DNA of 64,000 nt from Streptococcus pantholopis (GCF_001642085.1 NZ_CP014699.1:124001-188000); one strand, 5' to 3'. Positions 8,473 to 18,220 are shown, numbered from the stretch's first letter. A program made the numbers and translations. The notes: generated from the letters alone by a model not told the origin.

Positions 8473-8770
8473 TTAAGATACCAAGCCCGTTAAAAACGCA
8501 AAAGGAAAATAGGGGACTGACTGACGAATCGCTAGATTCTAAGTCAGGACGTCTTTTTCCCGCAGCGTTTAGGGCGTGTTCAATTCATTAAGATACCAAG
8601 CCAAGCCCGTTAAGAAGGCAAAAGGAAAAAGGCGGTAAGCCAGAAATCTCTGATTTCGTAGGCGCCCCCCTGCCAAGACGACTAGACGGGTGCGGTTGGC
8701 TGCTAAGGCGACAAATCCTTCAGACGTTTACGGCTGGATAGTAAGAGATCAGCACTCAGTTTGACTTCTT
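8473..8770 (-). repeat. Composite intergenic repeat, inverted orientation
   Basis: On the minus strand this block contains, in order, a unit of the family ending in CAGATTTCTGGCTTACCG-like sequence (about 8615-8760) and a hairpin unit (about 8473-8600) with the boundary AACGGGCTTGGTATCTT. Related blocks occur at 16428, 30325, 37580, 39330, 41850, 48684 and 50950. It follows the RYKNGD terminator and holds no gene. Confidence 0.8.
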
Positions 8771-8843
8771 TTTCAGGGCCGGCCTGCTCATGTCAGCATA
8801 AAGAGGGCTGCAGCGGCGGTGTATATGTCATATAAATGATAAA

Positions 8844-8907
8844 GTGTTAATTGTTTTGTAACACAATGTAAAATTAATTGCATGTTTTATTTGTATTATG
8901 ATATAAT
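8844..8907 (+). promoter_or_regulatory. Pilus locus promoter and possible operator
   Basis: TTGCAT (8878-8883) and TATAAT (8902-8907) have an 18-base spacer. Just upstream, GTGTTA (8844-8849) and TAACAC (8859-8864) form an inverted repeat around 9 bases, a plausible activator or repressor site. The promoter reads into the coiled-coil gene and the pilus genes behind it. Confidence 0.55.
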
Positions 8908-8934
8908 TAACACGAAAGGTTATAAATTATAGTT

Positions 8935-9219
8935 ATGTTAAATAAAGAGAGAAAAAATTTAAGAAAACTTAAAAAACCTGAACTTTTAGAGATTATGCTG
9001 GCGCAGAGTGAAGAAATTGAAGCGCTGAGAAACCAACTGGCTGTCGCTGAAAAAAAACTGGCAGACAGAGAAATTATTCTTGAAGAATCGGGTTCTCTGG
9101 CTGAGGCTTCGCTCAAACTGACAAATGTGTTTGTAGAAGCGCAAAAAGCAGCTGATTTATACTTAGACAATATAAAAGCAAAACTAGGAGAAGAAGATGG
9201 AAAAGCCGACAGAAGCTAA
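8935..9219 (+). CDS. Small coiled-coil protein, first gene of the pilus locus
   Basis: The 94-aa product is charged and almost wholly helical (KKPELLEIMLAQSEEIEALRNQL), with heptad repeats and no signal peptide or membrane segment. Similar small coiled-coil proteins precede signal peptidase genes in some Gram-positive surface-protein loci, but I do not recognise a named family. It overlaps the next gene by 23 bases, which implies co-translation with the signal peptidase. A role in pilus assembly or in delivery to the membrane is a guess from position. Confidence 0.65.
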   Translation: MLNKERKNLRKLKKPELLEIMLAQSEEIEALRNQLAVAEKKLADREIILEESGSLAEASLKLTNVFVEAQKAADLYLDNIKAKLGEEDGKADRS

Positions 9220-9799
9220 GAGTCAAGAGGTTCCTAGACTGCCTGAAAAAGCTGAAATTGAGATTGCATACAAAGAACTGAGCTACCGCAAGAAATTTTT
9301 AGAAACCTTAAGAAGCACCGCCTTTATGCTGACAGTTGTTGCAGCTGTTGCTGTTTTGGTTGCTGTGCTTTTTTTGCCCATTTTGCGGATTTACGGCAAG
9401 TCTATGAAAGGGACGCTGGACAGCGGAGATTTAGTTGTTTCAGTTAAGAGCAACCACTTTGAAACAGGTGATATTGTTGCTTTCTACTATAATAATAATA
9501 TTCTGGTGAAACGGGTTATTGCCGAATCCGGCGATTGGGTTGATATGGATAAGAAAGGCAATGTCTATGTCAATCAGAAAAAAATAGCTGAACCTTATCT
9601 GAAAGAAAAGGCTTATGGAGAAACAAATATTACCTTTCCTTATCAGGTTCCTGACGGACGTATTTTTGTTATGGGGGACAACCGCAAAGTTTCTATTGAT
9701 TCCCGTAACAGTTCAGTAGGGACAGTGGCTTCAGAACAAATTGTTGGAAAACTTATCTTTAAAATCTGGCCGCTGCCTGAACTAGGCCTGATTCAATAA
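9197..9799 (+). CDS. lepB: Type I signal peptidase of the pilus locus
   Basis: The 200-aa protein has a cytoplasmic N-terminus, one membrane helix (about residues 38-60), and the S26 catalytic blocks. IYGKSMKGTL carries the Ser, VKRVIAESGDWV carries the Lys, and VMGDNRKVSIDSRNSSVG is box E. Pilus loci of streptococci often include such a dedicated peptidase (LepA/SipA) needed for pilus polymerisation. In box E the usual SxDSR is kept, so it should be active, unlike some SipA proteins that lack catalytic residues. It lies 27 bases upstream of the adhesin. Confidence 0.88.
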   Translation: MEKPTEAKSQEVPRLPEKAEIEIAYKELSYRKKFLETLRSTAFMLTVVAAVAVLVAVLFLPILRIYGKSMKGTLDSGDLVVSVKSNHFETGDIVAFYYNNNILVKRVIAESGDWVDMDKKGNVYVNQKKIAEPYLKEKAYGETNITFPYQVPDGRIFVMGDNRKVSIDSRNSSVGTVASEQIVGKLIFKIWPLPELGLIQ

Positions 9800-9826
9800 T
9801 ATTAAATAATCCGTAAAGAAAGGAAA

Positions 9827-12800
9827 GTGAAAAGACAGGCGATGAAACAATGGTTTGATTTTAAATATCTGAGATCGCTTCAGTCTCGATATAAAAAATT
9901 AGCAGTCGCATTTGCGATAGTAGTTGTTTTTGTAACCACTTATGCCTTAATTCTGCCGGCCATTACGCTGGATCAGAACACTGCCAGTCAGGAACCCGGT
10001 ATTGAGGCCGCAGAGTCAAATGCTCAAGCGGCAGAAGATGCGCCTCCTGCAGCAGATACAGAAACTGAAAATCAGTCTCAAGCCGATGACAGTGCTTCTC
10101 AAGATACAGCAGAAGATGAGGCTGATTTGATTACTCAGCCAACGAGTCTGCAGTACAGCGGGAATAATTATGAGATTACGGTTAACTTTGATGCAGATGC
10201 GAAACTGCCTATAGGAGTGGAACTCAAGGTTGAAGAAATCAAAGAAAGTTCGGACAGTTACGCAGCTCATTATGAGCAGACCAAAAAAGCGCTGGACGGT
10301 GATGAGCTGTCCTATGCAAGATTTTTTGACATTTCCTTTGTCTACCAAGGCAAGGAAGTCGAACCCTCAGCTGCGGTAGAGGTGCAAGTCAGCTATCCTG
10401 AGGGACTGAAAAAAGAAAAAGACAGCGAACTTTTGGCTGTGCATTTTGCCGATAACAGTGATAAAACAGACCTTCTTGCGGTTGAATCAAGCGAAAAAGA
10501 CGGAAAAATATCGGAAGTCAGCTTCTCAGCAGACAGTTTCTCTGTTTATGGTGTCGTGCAGCGCGGTATCACCATCGAAGGGGTCAACTACTATACGGTC
10601 AAGTTTGTTTATACAGATAATGACGGTAAGGAGCAGGAAATTTCCACTTTGGTTGATGTCAAAGAAGGGGCCACTATTGGCTCGCTTCCTGAGGATCCTT
10701 TTAAATCGGGCTATCGTTTCGATCATTGGGAAAACAAGGAGACTGGCGAAACCGTTACAGCGGATACGCCGGTTACAGATGATATGACGGTTGAGGCTGT
10801 CTTTACTGATATCTCAATCTATACTGTGACTGCCAATTATTTTTACCATAATAACAGTGCTGGCCGAGATGTGACTTTTGATACTGAGATTTACCAGATT
10901 GAAGAGAATGACACACCTTACCGTATTACGCCCCCTGCTTCTACCGAAGTCAGCAAGGGCGAAGATACCAGCCTACCTGCTGATGCAATTTACTATCCCC
11001 AACAGTCTTTGATTGAACTTAAAGGGGAAGACTTAGCCGCTAAGGATGCCGCTGACGGAAAAGAAGATCAGAAGATAACCATTAATGTTGAGTATGTGCC
11101 TTACACAGCAGAATATGATTACGTCTATATGCTGAAAGACCTTGACGGTGAAGGCTATTCTGAAATAGAAACGGTGCATGCTTACGGTGTTCTCGGATCA
11201 ACTGTAAGACCGCAGGTTCTTTCCTATGATTATGCCAATTTTGAAAAAACAGAATCGGTCGAGATTAAAGAGGCTAAAGGGCAGAAGCTCTATGTCTACT
11301 ATACCAGAAAGAGCTACACACTTTCCTATGATACCAAAGGTGGCTCTTATATAGCACCGCAGACCGGTCTCTACCAGAGCAAGCAGCCTCTGACAGAGAC
11401 AGTTCCTACTAAGACAGGCTATGATTTTGTCGGCTGGCATGAAAAGGCTGATTTGTCTGATGAGGCTAAAACCAGCGGGTCAGTGACTTTAAATAGTGAT
11501 AAGACCCTTTACGCTGAATGGAAAGGTAAGACAGTTGATTATACCATTGTCTACTATAAAGAGCAGTATGATAACAGCAGCGGGACGACCCGCTTTGTCT
11601 ATGACAGTGCCAAGAGTGCACAGGGACAGGTTGGGACAACGGTTTCAGCTGCCGATGCTCCAGCAATCAGCACAGATACTACCGGCTATGAAAAAGACAG
11701 CGCACAAAATGCTGACTCCAAAGTGGAAATAGCCGCCGATGGTTCCTCAATTTTAAAAGTTTACTATAAACTGAAACGCTATACTTTTATCTTTGATTTG
11801 AACGGTCCAAGTATTGATTACAACTGGGAAACAACCGGCAAAATTAATAAAAACGGACAAGTTTATTCCGGAAGTCAGTATCGCATTTCTGATGTAGTTC
11901 TAGGTCAGGATGTTTCTGCGGTTTGGCCATCCGGTACCGATGAAGTTTATGACACTTCTAGTAGACAGTGGCTTTTTGTTGGCTGGATAAATCCAAGCAA
12001 TGGGAATATTTTGTTTACAACCAGACGGTTTGAAGTGACGCCGGATATGATACTAGGGGCAGATGCTAACAATCAAAAAATCTACACAGCCAGATGGCGC
12101 GAAGATGTAGTTACTTTTAATGTTGAGTACTATCTGCAGTCTGCCGATGACCCGTCTGTCTATGTAAAATCTGAAACTTACAGTCAATCTTTTGCTAGTA
12201 CTTCAGGGTCAACGCTTAGCCCAAAAGAAATCAGCGGCTTTACTTACAGAAATGGGACACCGAGCGGTTATTCGGGAACAAATGTTAATAATTATGGAGG
12301 TACTTACCGTTTCTACTATAACAGAGACAGTTTTGAAATTGATTATTATTATGGCAGCAGCAAGATAGAGACTAAGTCGAACATTCTTTTTGATGCCAAT
12401 ATTAATAACAAAACTTATAACTTCACGCCGTCCCGGCCAGATGGTGTTGATGAGGATTATACTTGGGGCGGCTGGTATGCCGATGCGGGGCTGACAACAC
12501 CTTACGACTTTGCGACCATGCCGGCTAGCAATGTGGTCCTCTATGCTAAATGGCAAGCACCGAGCTTCAAAGTGACTTTTGACACCAATGGCGGTGACAG
12601 CCAGGCACCAGCCGCTCAGACTGTTGAAAAATATAAGGAAGCTAGCTTCCCAGACAGCCCGACTAAAAAGTATTATGATTTTGTCGGCTGGTATACAGAG
12701 CCTGACGGCGGTGAACTTTATGACTGGTCCAAGCCGGTGACTGAGGATATCACTCTCTACGCTCACTGGCAGCTGAAACCACTGACCTATACCGTCCGCT

Positions 12801-14794
12801 ATTTAGAAGCCGGTACTAACAACCCGCTGGCAGCTGAAAAAACAGAGACCAGTCCGGCCTTTGCTTACAATCAGGAAATTTCTGAGTCTGCTCTGGCTAT
12901 TACAGGCTACAGACCGGACGACACCAGCAAAACAATCCACTTGGACTATGAAAACAATGTGATGACTTTCTATTACTCGCCTAAGGTAGCCGATGTTACC
13001 TATACGATTAAGTATGTCCTTGCGGATAATGAAGCCATTGAAGTAGCGCCGACTGTCACTAAGACAGTTGACGGCAGCACTATCCGAGCTAAAGAATCGG
13101 CTGCGCCAGTTGATAAGGACCATATGGCTTCGCAGGCCGGAGTAACTGAAGAGATGCTGTCTGTCGATTATTATCCTTTAGAAGATGTGGAGAGCTTAGT
13201 GCTGTCTTCTCAGGCAGACCATAACGTTATTGTCTTTAGATACCGCAATTATGATACGGCTCAGATTACGGTTAATTACCTGGATATGGACGGGAACCCG
13301 ATTCCCGGTCAGGATCCGCTGACTGTTCTAAAGAAAAAACCAGGAACGTATACAGTCAACCGTAAGTCCATAGACGGTTATACCTTTGAAGAGTCCAAAG
13401 ACAGCAATGATGATAAAAATAAGGTTGTCTACCGAATCGACAAGGGTGAAACCATCACTATTGACCTTTACTATAAGAAAAATATAGCTGTCACCGCTCA
13501 AAACAAAGAGAAAACCTATGACGGTACAGCTCTGACCAGCTCCGGTCTCTCAGACCTTCAGAACAGCTACAGCGATATGCTGGCTGAAGGAGACAGCTTG
13601 GACAGTGTGGCTTACAGCGGCAGTCAGACAGATGCCGGAGTCAGTCAGGTGATACCTAAAGACCTAGTCATTAAGGACAGTGATGGCAAGGAACGCAATT
13701 ACTACTATCATATTGATTACAATCCTGGTGTTCTGACTGTTCATAAGCAGCCGGTGACGGTAATAATCAGCGGTCAAACGAAGGAAAAGGTGTACGACGG
13801 TCAAGAGGCAAGTGTCACTTATGATGATATAGAGATTGTTGACAGCAGCAAACTCTATACAGAATCCGACCTGACCTTTACCGGCCCGAGTGATGACCAA
13901 AAGGTTTCTGCAACAGATGCCGGTACTTATCAGCTGAATTTGGAGAATCGTTTTGTCAATGAAAACCCTAATTTTGATGTGACTTTCCAAGTCTCTAACG
14001 GACAGCTGGTGATTAAACCGCGGAATCTGACACTGGTTTCTGCTTCGGCAGACAAGGCCTACGACGGTTCAAGCCTGACAGAGGATACCATAACTCTCAA
14101 GGTTCCGGACGGTGCTGATTACAGCGGCTTTGTTGAGGGAGAAGGCGCCAAGTATACAGTGACCGGCAGCCAGACTGATCCCGGCCAGTCGGAAAATCGC
14201 TTTAGCTATACTTTTGATGACCATACTAAGGCGCAAAACTATGAGATAGTGACCGAGTTTGGGAAGCTGACTGTTTTGCCGACACTCAATGTACAAAAAA
14301 CCAATAAGAGCTGGGAAGCCTTATCTGGCGGTAAATTCCAGATAAGCAAATGGGATGGCAGCAAATGGGCTGCGGTTGCTGATTTCGATGAAATCACTAT
14401 CAGCAGTACCGACGGTGCTAACATTCCGGGGTTGACAGCCGGCCGTTATAAACTTAAAGAAACGGCTGCGCCGGATGGCTACATTGTTTTAGGTGATGAC
14501 ATCTACTTTACTGTTACAGAAAAAACAGCTGAAGATGGCCTTTCATCGACATACAGCATTGAGCTGACTGATGAGAACGGCGATGCTGCAGAGGTTCCTA
14601 ATGCCAGACTGCAGTCGGGAGCCGGCCAGTACAGCCAGCGGCTGCAGATAGCTAATGAGCCCGGCCGAGCTCTGCCGCAAACAGGCGGTCAAGGCAGATA
14701 TTTCTATCTTGTCTGCGGTTTTGCACTGATGGGAGGAGCCTTGCTTGCTGCTCTCCTTAAAGAAAAGCGTAGGAGGAGGTCGTCCTATGGCTGA
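9827..14794 (+). CDS. Large LPXTG surface adhesin, probable pilus tip or ancillary protein
   Basis: The 1655-aa protein has a signal or anchor helix ending in ALILPAITLD. A series of InlB-type B-repeats follows (about 250-1110; repeated GYxFxxW and ADxTLYAxW motifs), then a MucBP-like region (about 1145-1215, TVNYLDMDGNPI). Three MBG-like repeats (about 1219-1480) each contain a YDG motif. A Cna B-type domain (about 1487-1600) has the isopeptide-type ETAAPDGY, and LPQTG at 1616-1620 is followed by a membrane helix and a basic tail. Sortase will link it to the pilus or wall. The GTG start at 9827 has a short SD spacing; the ATG at 9842 is the alternative. Ligand unknown. Confidence 0.85.
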   Translation: MKRQAMKQWFDFKYLRSLQSRYKKLAVAFAIVVVFVTTYALILPAITLDQNTASQEPGIEAAESNAQAAEDAPPAADTETENQSQADDSASQDTAEDEADLITQPTSLQYSGNNYEITVNFDADAKLPIGVELKVEEIKESSDSYAAHYEQTKKALDGDELSYARFFDISFVYQGKEVEPSAAVEVQVSYPEGLKKEKDSELLAVHFADNSDKTDLLAVESSEKDGKISEVSFSADSFSVYGVVQRGITIEGVNYYTVKFVYTDNDGKEQEISTLVDVKEGATIGSLPEDPFKSGYRFDHWENKETGETVTADTPVTDDMTVEAVFTDISIYTVTANYFYHNNSAGRDVTFDTEIYQIEENDTPYRITPPASTEVSKGEDTSLPADAIYYPQQSLIELKGEDLAAKDAADGKEDQKITINVEYVPYTAEYDYVYMLKDLDGEGYSEIETVHAYGVLGSTVRPQVLSYDYANFEKTESVEIKEAKGQKLYVYYTRKSYTLSYDTKGGSYIAPQTGLYQSKQPLTETVPTKTGYDFVGWHEKADLSDEAKTSGSVTLNSDKTLYAEWKGKTVDYTIVYYKEQYDNSSGTTRFVYDSAKSAQGQVGTTVSAADAPAISTDTTGYEKDSAQNADSKVEIAADGSSILKVYYKLKRYTFIFDLNGPSIDYNWETTGKINKNGQVYSGSQYRISDVVLGQDVSAVWPSGTDEVYDTSSRQWLFVGWINPSNGNILFTTRRFEVTPDMILGADANNQKIYTARWREDVVTFNVEYYLQSADDPSVYVKSETYSQSFASTSGSTLSPKEISGFTYRNGTPSGYSGTNVNNYGGTYRFYYNRDSFEIDYYYGSSKIETKSNILFDANINNKTYNFTPSRPDGVDEDYTWGGWYADAGLTTPYDFATMPASNVVLYAKWQAPSFKVTFDTNGGDSQAPAAQTVEKYKEASFPDSPTKKYYDFVGWYTEPDGGELYDWSKPVTEDITLYAHWQLKPLTYTVRYLEAGTNNPLAAEKTETSPAFAYNQEISESALAITGYRPDDTSKTIHLDYENNVMTFYYSPKVADVTYTIKYVLADNEAIEVAPTVTKTVDGSTIRAKESAAPVDKDHMASQAGVTEEMLSVDYYPLEDVESLVLSSQADHNVIVFRYRNYDTAQITVNYLDMDGNPIPGQDPLTVLKKKPGTYTVNRKSIDGYTFEESKDSNDDKNKVVYRIDKGETITIDLYYKKNIAVTAQNKEKTYDGTALTSSGLSDLQNSYSDMLAEGDSLDSVAYSGSQTDAGVSQVIPKDLVIKDSDGKERNYYYHIDYNPGVLTVHKQPVTVIISGQTKEKVYDGQEASVTYDDIEIVDSSKLYTESDLTFTGPSDDQKVSATDAGTYQLNLENRFVNENPNFDVTFQVSNGQLVIKPRNLTLVSASADKAYDGSSLTEDTITLKVPDGADYSGFVEGEGAKYTVTGSQTDPGQSENRFSYTFDDHTKAQNYEIVTEFGKLTVLPTLNVQKTNKSWEALSGGKFQISKWDGSKWAAVADFDEITISSTDGANIPGLTAGRYKLKETAAPDGYIVLGDDIYFTVTEKTAEDGLSSTYSIELTDENGDAAEVPNARLQSGAGQYSQRLQIANEPGRALPQTGGQGRYFYLVCGFALMGGALLAALLKEKRRRRSSYG

Positions 14795-14882
14795 TACCTC
14801 TTAAGTTGACTGCATGCTTGCAAAAAATCTGGAGCTAGGCAAGGCTTAGCTGAATCAATTATATTTTAGAAGAAGGGATATT

Positions 14883-16280
14883 ATGAAGAATTTAAGAAAA
14901 ATGGTAGCGCTGATACTGGCTGTACTGACAACCGTATTGGCTGGCGGACTGGTATCTGCCGATAACACAACAGGATCTATTACAATCAGCAATGCTTCGG
15001 CGGGGCAGGAATACTCGGTTTATAAACTGTTTGATGCAACCTACAGTGCCGATGGGATTTCATACAAGGTGCCAAGCGGCAAGACCTTTACCGGCAATGA
15101 ATGGTTTGATGTCGACAGCTCAGGCAATGTCTTGGCCAAAGAAGGCGCTGATGTTTCTACAGAGGCATTCAAAACATGGGCAGAAAGTTTCGGCACTCAG
15201 ATTGGCGACAAGGTAACAGCACAAAATAACACGGTCGTCTTTGATAATCTGCCATTCGGCTACTATTTTGTGAAATCTTCTCTTGGGGCAACGCTGACTG
15301 TGGACAGTACCAATCCTGATGCGACAGTGATTGATAAAAATGAAACCAACCCTACAATTCCGGATCCAAGCGACGGCGGCGGTAAGAAAATTATTGTTGA
15401 CGGGAAAACGGAGTCAACAACAACTGCTAAAATCGGCGACACCGTTAATTTCCAAATCAAATACACTGCAACTAACCATGTGACAGCTGATGGCAAAACT
15501 GAACAAATCACTAAATACACCATCAAAGATACTCCAACTGATCTGGATATTGACGAAACTTCTGTCAAAGTAACGGTAGGCGGGACTGATGTGACAGACC
15601 CTAATAATATTACTAAATCAACTAACGGAGAATTGACAATTGTTCTGCCATGGGTAAATGGCAGCACCAGCATTTATAATTCACCGACAGACGTTATTGT
15701 TACTTACAATGCCGTTGTGACCAAAGGCGCACAGGATGGCACTGCAAGCAACAAAGCGGCGATTTCCTACGATACTGCAACATCTCCTGACAATCCTGTC
15801 AACCCAAATGACCCAGGCGATAATGAAACAACAGTCAACACTTACAAATTTAATTTGGTGAAAACTGACGGAACTAAAAATCTGACAGGTGCTCAGTTTA
15901 AGCTCTATACAGCAGCCAACGGCGGTGAAGAAATCCAAGTCGTCAAAGATGGCGACAGCTACCGTGTAGCTGAGGCAGGCGAAACAGGTGTGGCTATCGA
16001 AGCTGGCCAAGTAGATATTAAAGGGCTTAAGGGCGATACAACTTACTATCTGGAAGAAATTAAAGCGCCGGACGGCTACAATATTTTGACAGAACGTCAG
16101 GCCGTAACTATTGACCCCAAAAAAGCTAATCAAACAGAGGAAGTTATCAATAGAGCAGGTGCGGAACTGCCATCAACAGGTTCTATCGGCACCACTCTCT
16201 TCTATCTCTTTGGTTCTCTTCTGGTAATCGGTGCTCTCATCTTTATGATTGCTAAAAGAAGAATGAAGAATCAGGCATAA
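14883..16280 (+). CDS. Major pilin (LPXTG backbone subunit)
   Basis: The 465-aa protein has a signal peptide (LVALILAVLTT-like segment ending near SADNTTG) and an N-terminal domain with FGYYFVKSS. A central region (KIIVDGKTESTTTAKIGDTVNFQIKY begins at about 170) and a C-terminal CnaB domain with the E-box YYLEEIKAPDGYN follow. LPSTG stands at 429-433 before the membrane helix. This is the architecture of streptococcal backbone pilins stabilised by internal isopeptide bonds. I see no canonical WxxxVxVYPK pilin motif, so the linking lysine is uncertain. It lies between adhesin and sortase. Confidence 0.85.
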   Translation: MKNLRKMVALILAVLTTVLAGGLVSADNTTGSITISNASAGQEYSVYKLFDATYSADGISYKVPSGKTFTGNEWFDVDSSGNVLAKEGADVSTEAFKTWAESFGTQIGDKVTAQNNTVVFDNLPFGYYFVKSSLGATLTVDSTNPDATVIDKNETNPTIPDPSDGGGKKIIVDGKTESTTTAKIGDTVNFQIKYTATNHVTADGKTEQITKYTIKDTPTDLDIDETSVKVTVGGTDVTDPNNITKSTNGELTIVLPWVNGSTSIYNSPTDVIVTYNAVVTKGAQDGTASNKAAISYDTATSPDNPVNPNDPGDNETTVNTYKFNLVKTDGTKNLTGAQFKLYTAANGGEEIQVVKDGDSYRVAEAGETGVAIEAGQVDIKGLKGDTTYYLEEIKAPDGYNILTERQAVTIDPKKANQTEEVINRAGAELPSTGSIGTTLFYLFGSLLVIGALIFMIAKRRMKNQA

Positions 16281-16316
16281 AGCAGTTTTAGAGTATTTTC
16301 AGCCTATTAAAAAGAA

Positions 16317-16350
16317 ATCTCCGGAAGGAGCAGCAGCTTTTTCCGGAGAT
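16317..16350 (+). terminator. Hairpin after the major pilin
   Basis: ATCTCCGGAA (16317-16326) pairs perfectly with TTCCGGAGAT (16341-16350), but the T tract behind it is weak. It may terminate only partly, lowering sortase relative to pilin. Confidence 0.6.
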
Positions 16351-16427
16351 AGCTCTTTTATAAGAACGGTGCTTCTTGCTGTGATTTTTAAGAGCTTTTC
16401 TATCTTGATTAATTGAACTTGCCCTAA

Positions 16428-16843
16428 ATGCTGCGGGAAAAACCAGTCAAACTGAGTGCTGAGCTATTACTATCCAGCCGTAAACGTCTGAAGGCTTTGC
16501 AGTCTTAACAGCCTGCCGCCCCCTTCTAGTCGTTCTGGCAGGGGTGCGCAGACGAAATCAAAGATTTCTGGCTTACCGTCATTTTCCTTACGCATTTAAC
16601 GGGCTTTGTATCTTGGTGAACTGAACACGCCCTAAAATCCTAGTGAAAAAGATGGCTGTCAGCGTGATGCCAGCATCACTTGTCAGTCCCTATTTTCATA
16701 CGGATTTTTAAACGGGCTTTGTATCTTGGTGAACTGAACACGCCCTAAACGCTGCGGGAAAAAGATGTCCTGACTTAGAATCTGGCGATTCGTCAGTCAG
16801 TCCCCTATTTTCCTTTTGCGTTCTTAACGGGCTTTGTATCTTG
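16428..16843 (+). repeat. Composite intergenic repeat between pilin and sortase
   Basis: The block holds one unit of the family around CTGGCTTACCGTCA (about 16470-16600), then two hairpin units (about 16610-16725 and 16726-16843), each ending AACGGGCTTTGTATCTT. The hairpins are GTGATGC/GCATCAC (16664-16679) and GAATC/GATTC (16778-16791). The block ends directly before the SD of the sortase gene. No gene lies in it. Confidence 0.85.
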
Positions 16844-16862
16844 GTGAAAGGGGTTTGTCGTC

Positions 16863-17801
16863 TTGCTGGATTGGCTAAAAAAGCATATAACAGCTATAAG
16901 TTTGACAGGGGTTTTTCTTATTGGCCTCGGTCTTTTGGCTTATCCGACTGTCAGTGATTATTGGAACTCTTTTCATCAGTCTGAAGCCATAATGGATTAT
17001 GCTAAAAGTGTGTCGGACATGGATTCTGAAGCTTACGATGAGATATTGGCGAGCGCTAAAGCCTATAATGCTCAAAATAAGATGAACTGGAATTTTTCCA
17101 AAGAAGACCGCACACAGTATGAAAAAGAGCTTAACTTCAATAAAAGCGGGATTATGGGTTATATCAATATTCCCAAAATTGATATTAAACTGTCTATTTT
17201 TCACGGGACAGATGAATCGGTTTTACAGACTTCGATAGGGCATCTCGAGGGGACTTCGCTGCCGATTGGAGGAACGGGGACCCACAGTGTGCTTTCCGGT
17301 CACCGCGGCTTGCCTTCTGCCCGGCTGTTTTCAGACTTGGATAAACTGCGTGAAGGGGATGTTTTTACCCTGCATATTCTGGATGAAACGCTGACATATG
17401 AAGTCGACCAAATTCGCGTTGTTGAACCGACTGACTTGTCGCAGCTGCAGATTGACCCCGATAAAGATTACTGTACCTTGGTGACCTGTACTCCTTATGG
17501 GATTAATACTCATCGTTTATTAGTCAGAGGCCACCGTATTGATAATCTTGACGGGAATGCCAATGTGATTGCTGATGCGGTACAGCTTAAACCTATTTTT
17601 ATTGCGCCTTTCCTTGCGGTTCCTATTTTATTGATTTTACTCGCCTATATTTTACTGGTAACAAGCCGTCCTTACCAAGAGCGCTATAAAAATCGTAAGC
17701 AGAACTACTTGCGTCAGCATGATTTACAGCCTGTACCAAATAACAAGAAAGACCGCCAGAAAGTTCTGGATAAGTTAGAACGGTATTTAAAGCATGACTA
17801 A
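16863..17801 (+). CDS. srtC: Class C sortase (pilin polymerase)
   Basis: The 312-aa enzyme has membrane helices near both ends and the sortase barrel between them, with His in SGHRG, Cys in TLVTCTPYG and Arg in HRLLVRG. The C-terminal second helix and basic tail are typical of class C. The lid motif DP(W/F/Y) before the barrel is not evident; the region reads KELNFNKSGIMGYI. The only start that fits is TTG at 16863 behind AAAGGGG, since a stop lies at 16845-16847. It should polymerise the pilin at 14883 and attach the large adhesin. Confidence 0.9.
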   Translation: MLDWLKKHITAISLTGVFLIGLGLLAYPTVSDYWNSFHQSEAIMDYAKSVSDMDSEAYDEILASAKAYNAQNKMNWNFSKEDRTQYEKELNFNKSGIMGYINIPKIDIKLSIFHGTDESVLQTSIGHLEGTSLPIGGTGTHSVLSGHRGLPSARLFSDLDKLREGDVFTLHILDETLTYEVDQIRVVEPTDLSQLQIDPDKDYCTLVTCTPYGINTHRLLVRGHRIDNLDGNANVIADAVQLKPIFIAPFLAVPILLILLAYILLVTSRPYQERYKNRKQNYLRQHDLQPVPNNKKDRQKVLDKLERYLKHD

Positions 17802-17866
17802 AATAAAAATTATTAATAAGCCGCTGGCGACTATGGAGAGTCTGTGCGAAATTGCGGCTAAAACGA

Positions 17867-17903
17867 GCAAACAAGCTGGGACATTTTGTCCCAGCTTGTT
17901 TGC
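17867..17903 (+). terminator. Terminator of the pilus locus
   Basis: A perfect 17-bp stem around a TTT loop, with GCTGGGACA opposite TGTCCCAGC. It ends the sortase transcript. The 313-base gap 17802-18114 otherwise holds only this hairpin and the peptide promoter. Confidence 0.85.
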
Positions 17904-17989
17904 TTTATATATTGGCTCATTGTCAGCTGGAATGGGGACTTAAAGTTAATATCTGGAGAGCACTAATTTGAACAGCTTTTTTTGGATTT

Positions 17990-18057
17990 ACCATTCATTA
18001 TAGAATAGCGACTATTCATGACAAAGTGATTTATTTTTCTTTTTGATGCGCTATACT
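17990..18057 (+). promoter_or_regulatory. LytTR-type direct repeat and promoter of the peptide operon
   Basis: ACCATTCATT (17990-17999) and ACTATTCATG (18011-18020) are imperfect direct repeats, 21 bases from start to start. This is the spacing and sequence style of ComE/BlpR-type LytTR binding sites. A -10 box TATACT follows at 18052-18057, placing the repeats around -74 to -44 from the likely start, where these activators work. No good -35 is present, as expected for an activated promoter. The LytTR regulator at 24822 is the obvious candidate. Confidence 0.7.
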
Positions 18058-18114
18058 AATCCATGTAAAGACGAAGTGCACAAAACGCTCTTTAAAAAAA
18101 TAAGGAGGACACTT

Positions 18115-18177
18115 ATGACAAGTGAAACTGGGAATAAGAATTTTCCAAGAGACGGATGTAAACTAACTAATAACTAA
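18115..18177 (+). CDS. 20-residue peptide 1 of the peptide operon
   Basis: The ORF begins MTSETGNKNFPRDGC and ends KLTNN, with a single Cys six residues from the end. TAAGGAGG (18101-18108) is a near-perfect SD six bases before the ATG. It is the first ORF behind the LytTR-type promoter. There is no double-glycine leader and no AgrD-like context (no AgrB gene), so a pheromone role is only a possibility. I do not recognise it. Confidence 0.5.
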   Translation: MTSETGNKNFPRDGCKLTNN

Positions 18178-18220
18178 ATTTGATTGCAGCACAATTGCTT
18201 GTAGAAGGGAGGAATTTTAA

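Noticed and set aside
12209-12766. Antisense frame of 185 codons inside the adhesin gene
   Set aside because: It is the shadow of a repetitive coding sequence; no SD or promoter, and the adhesin frame is clear.
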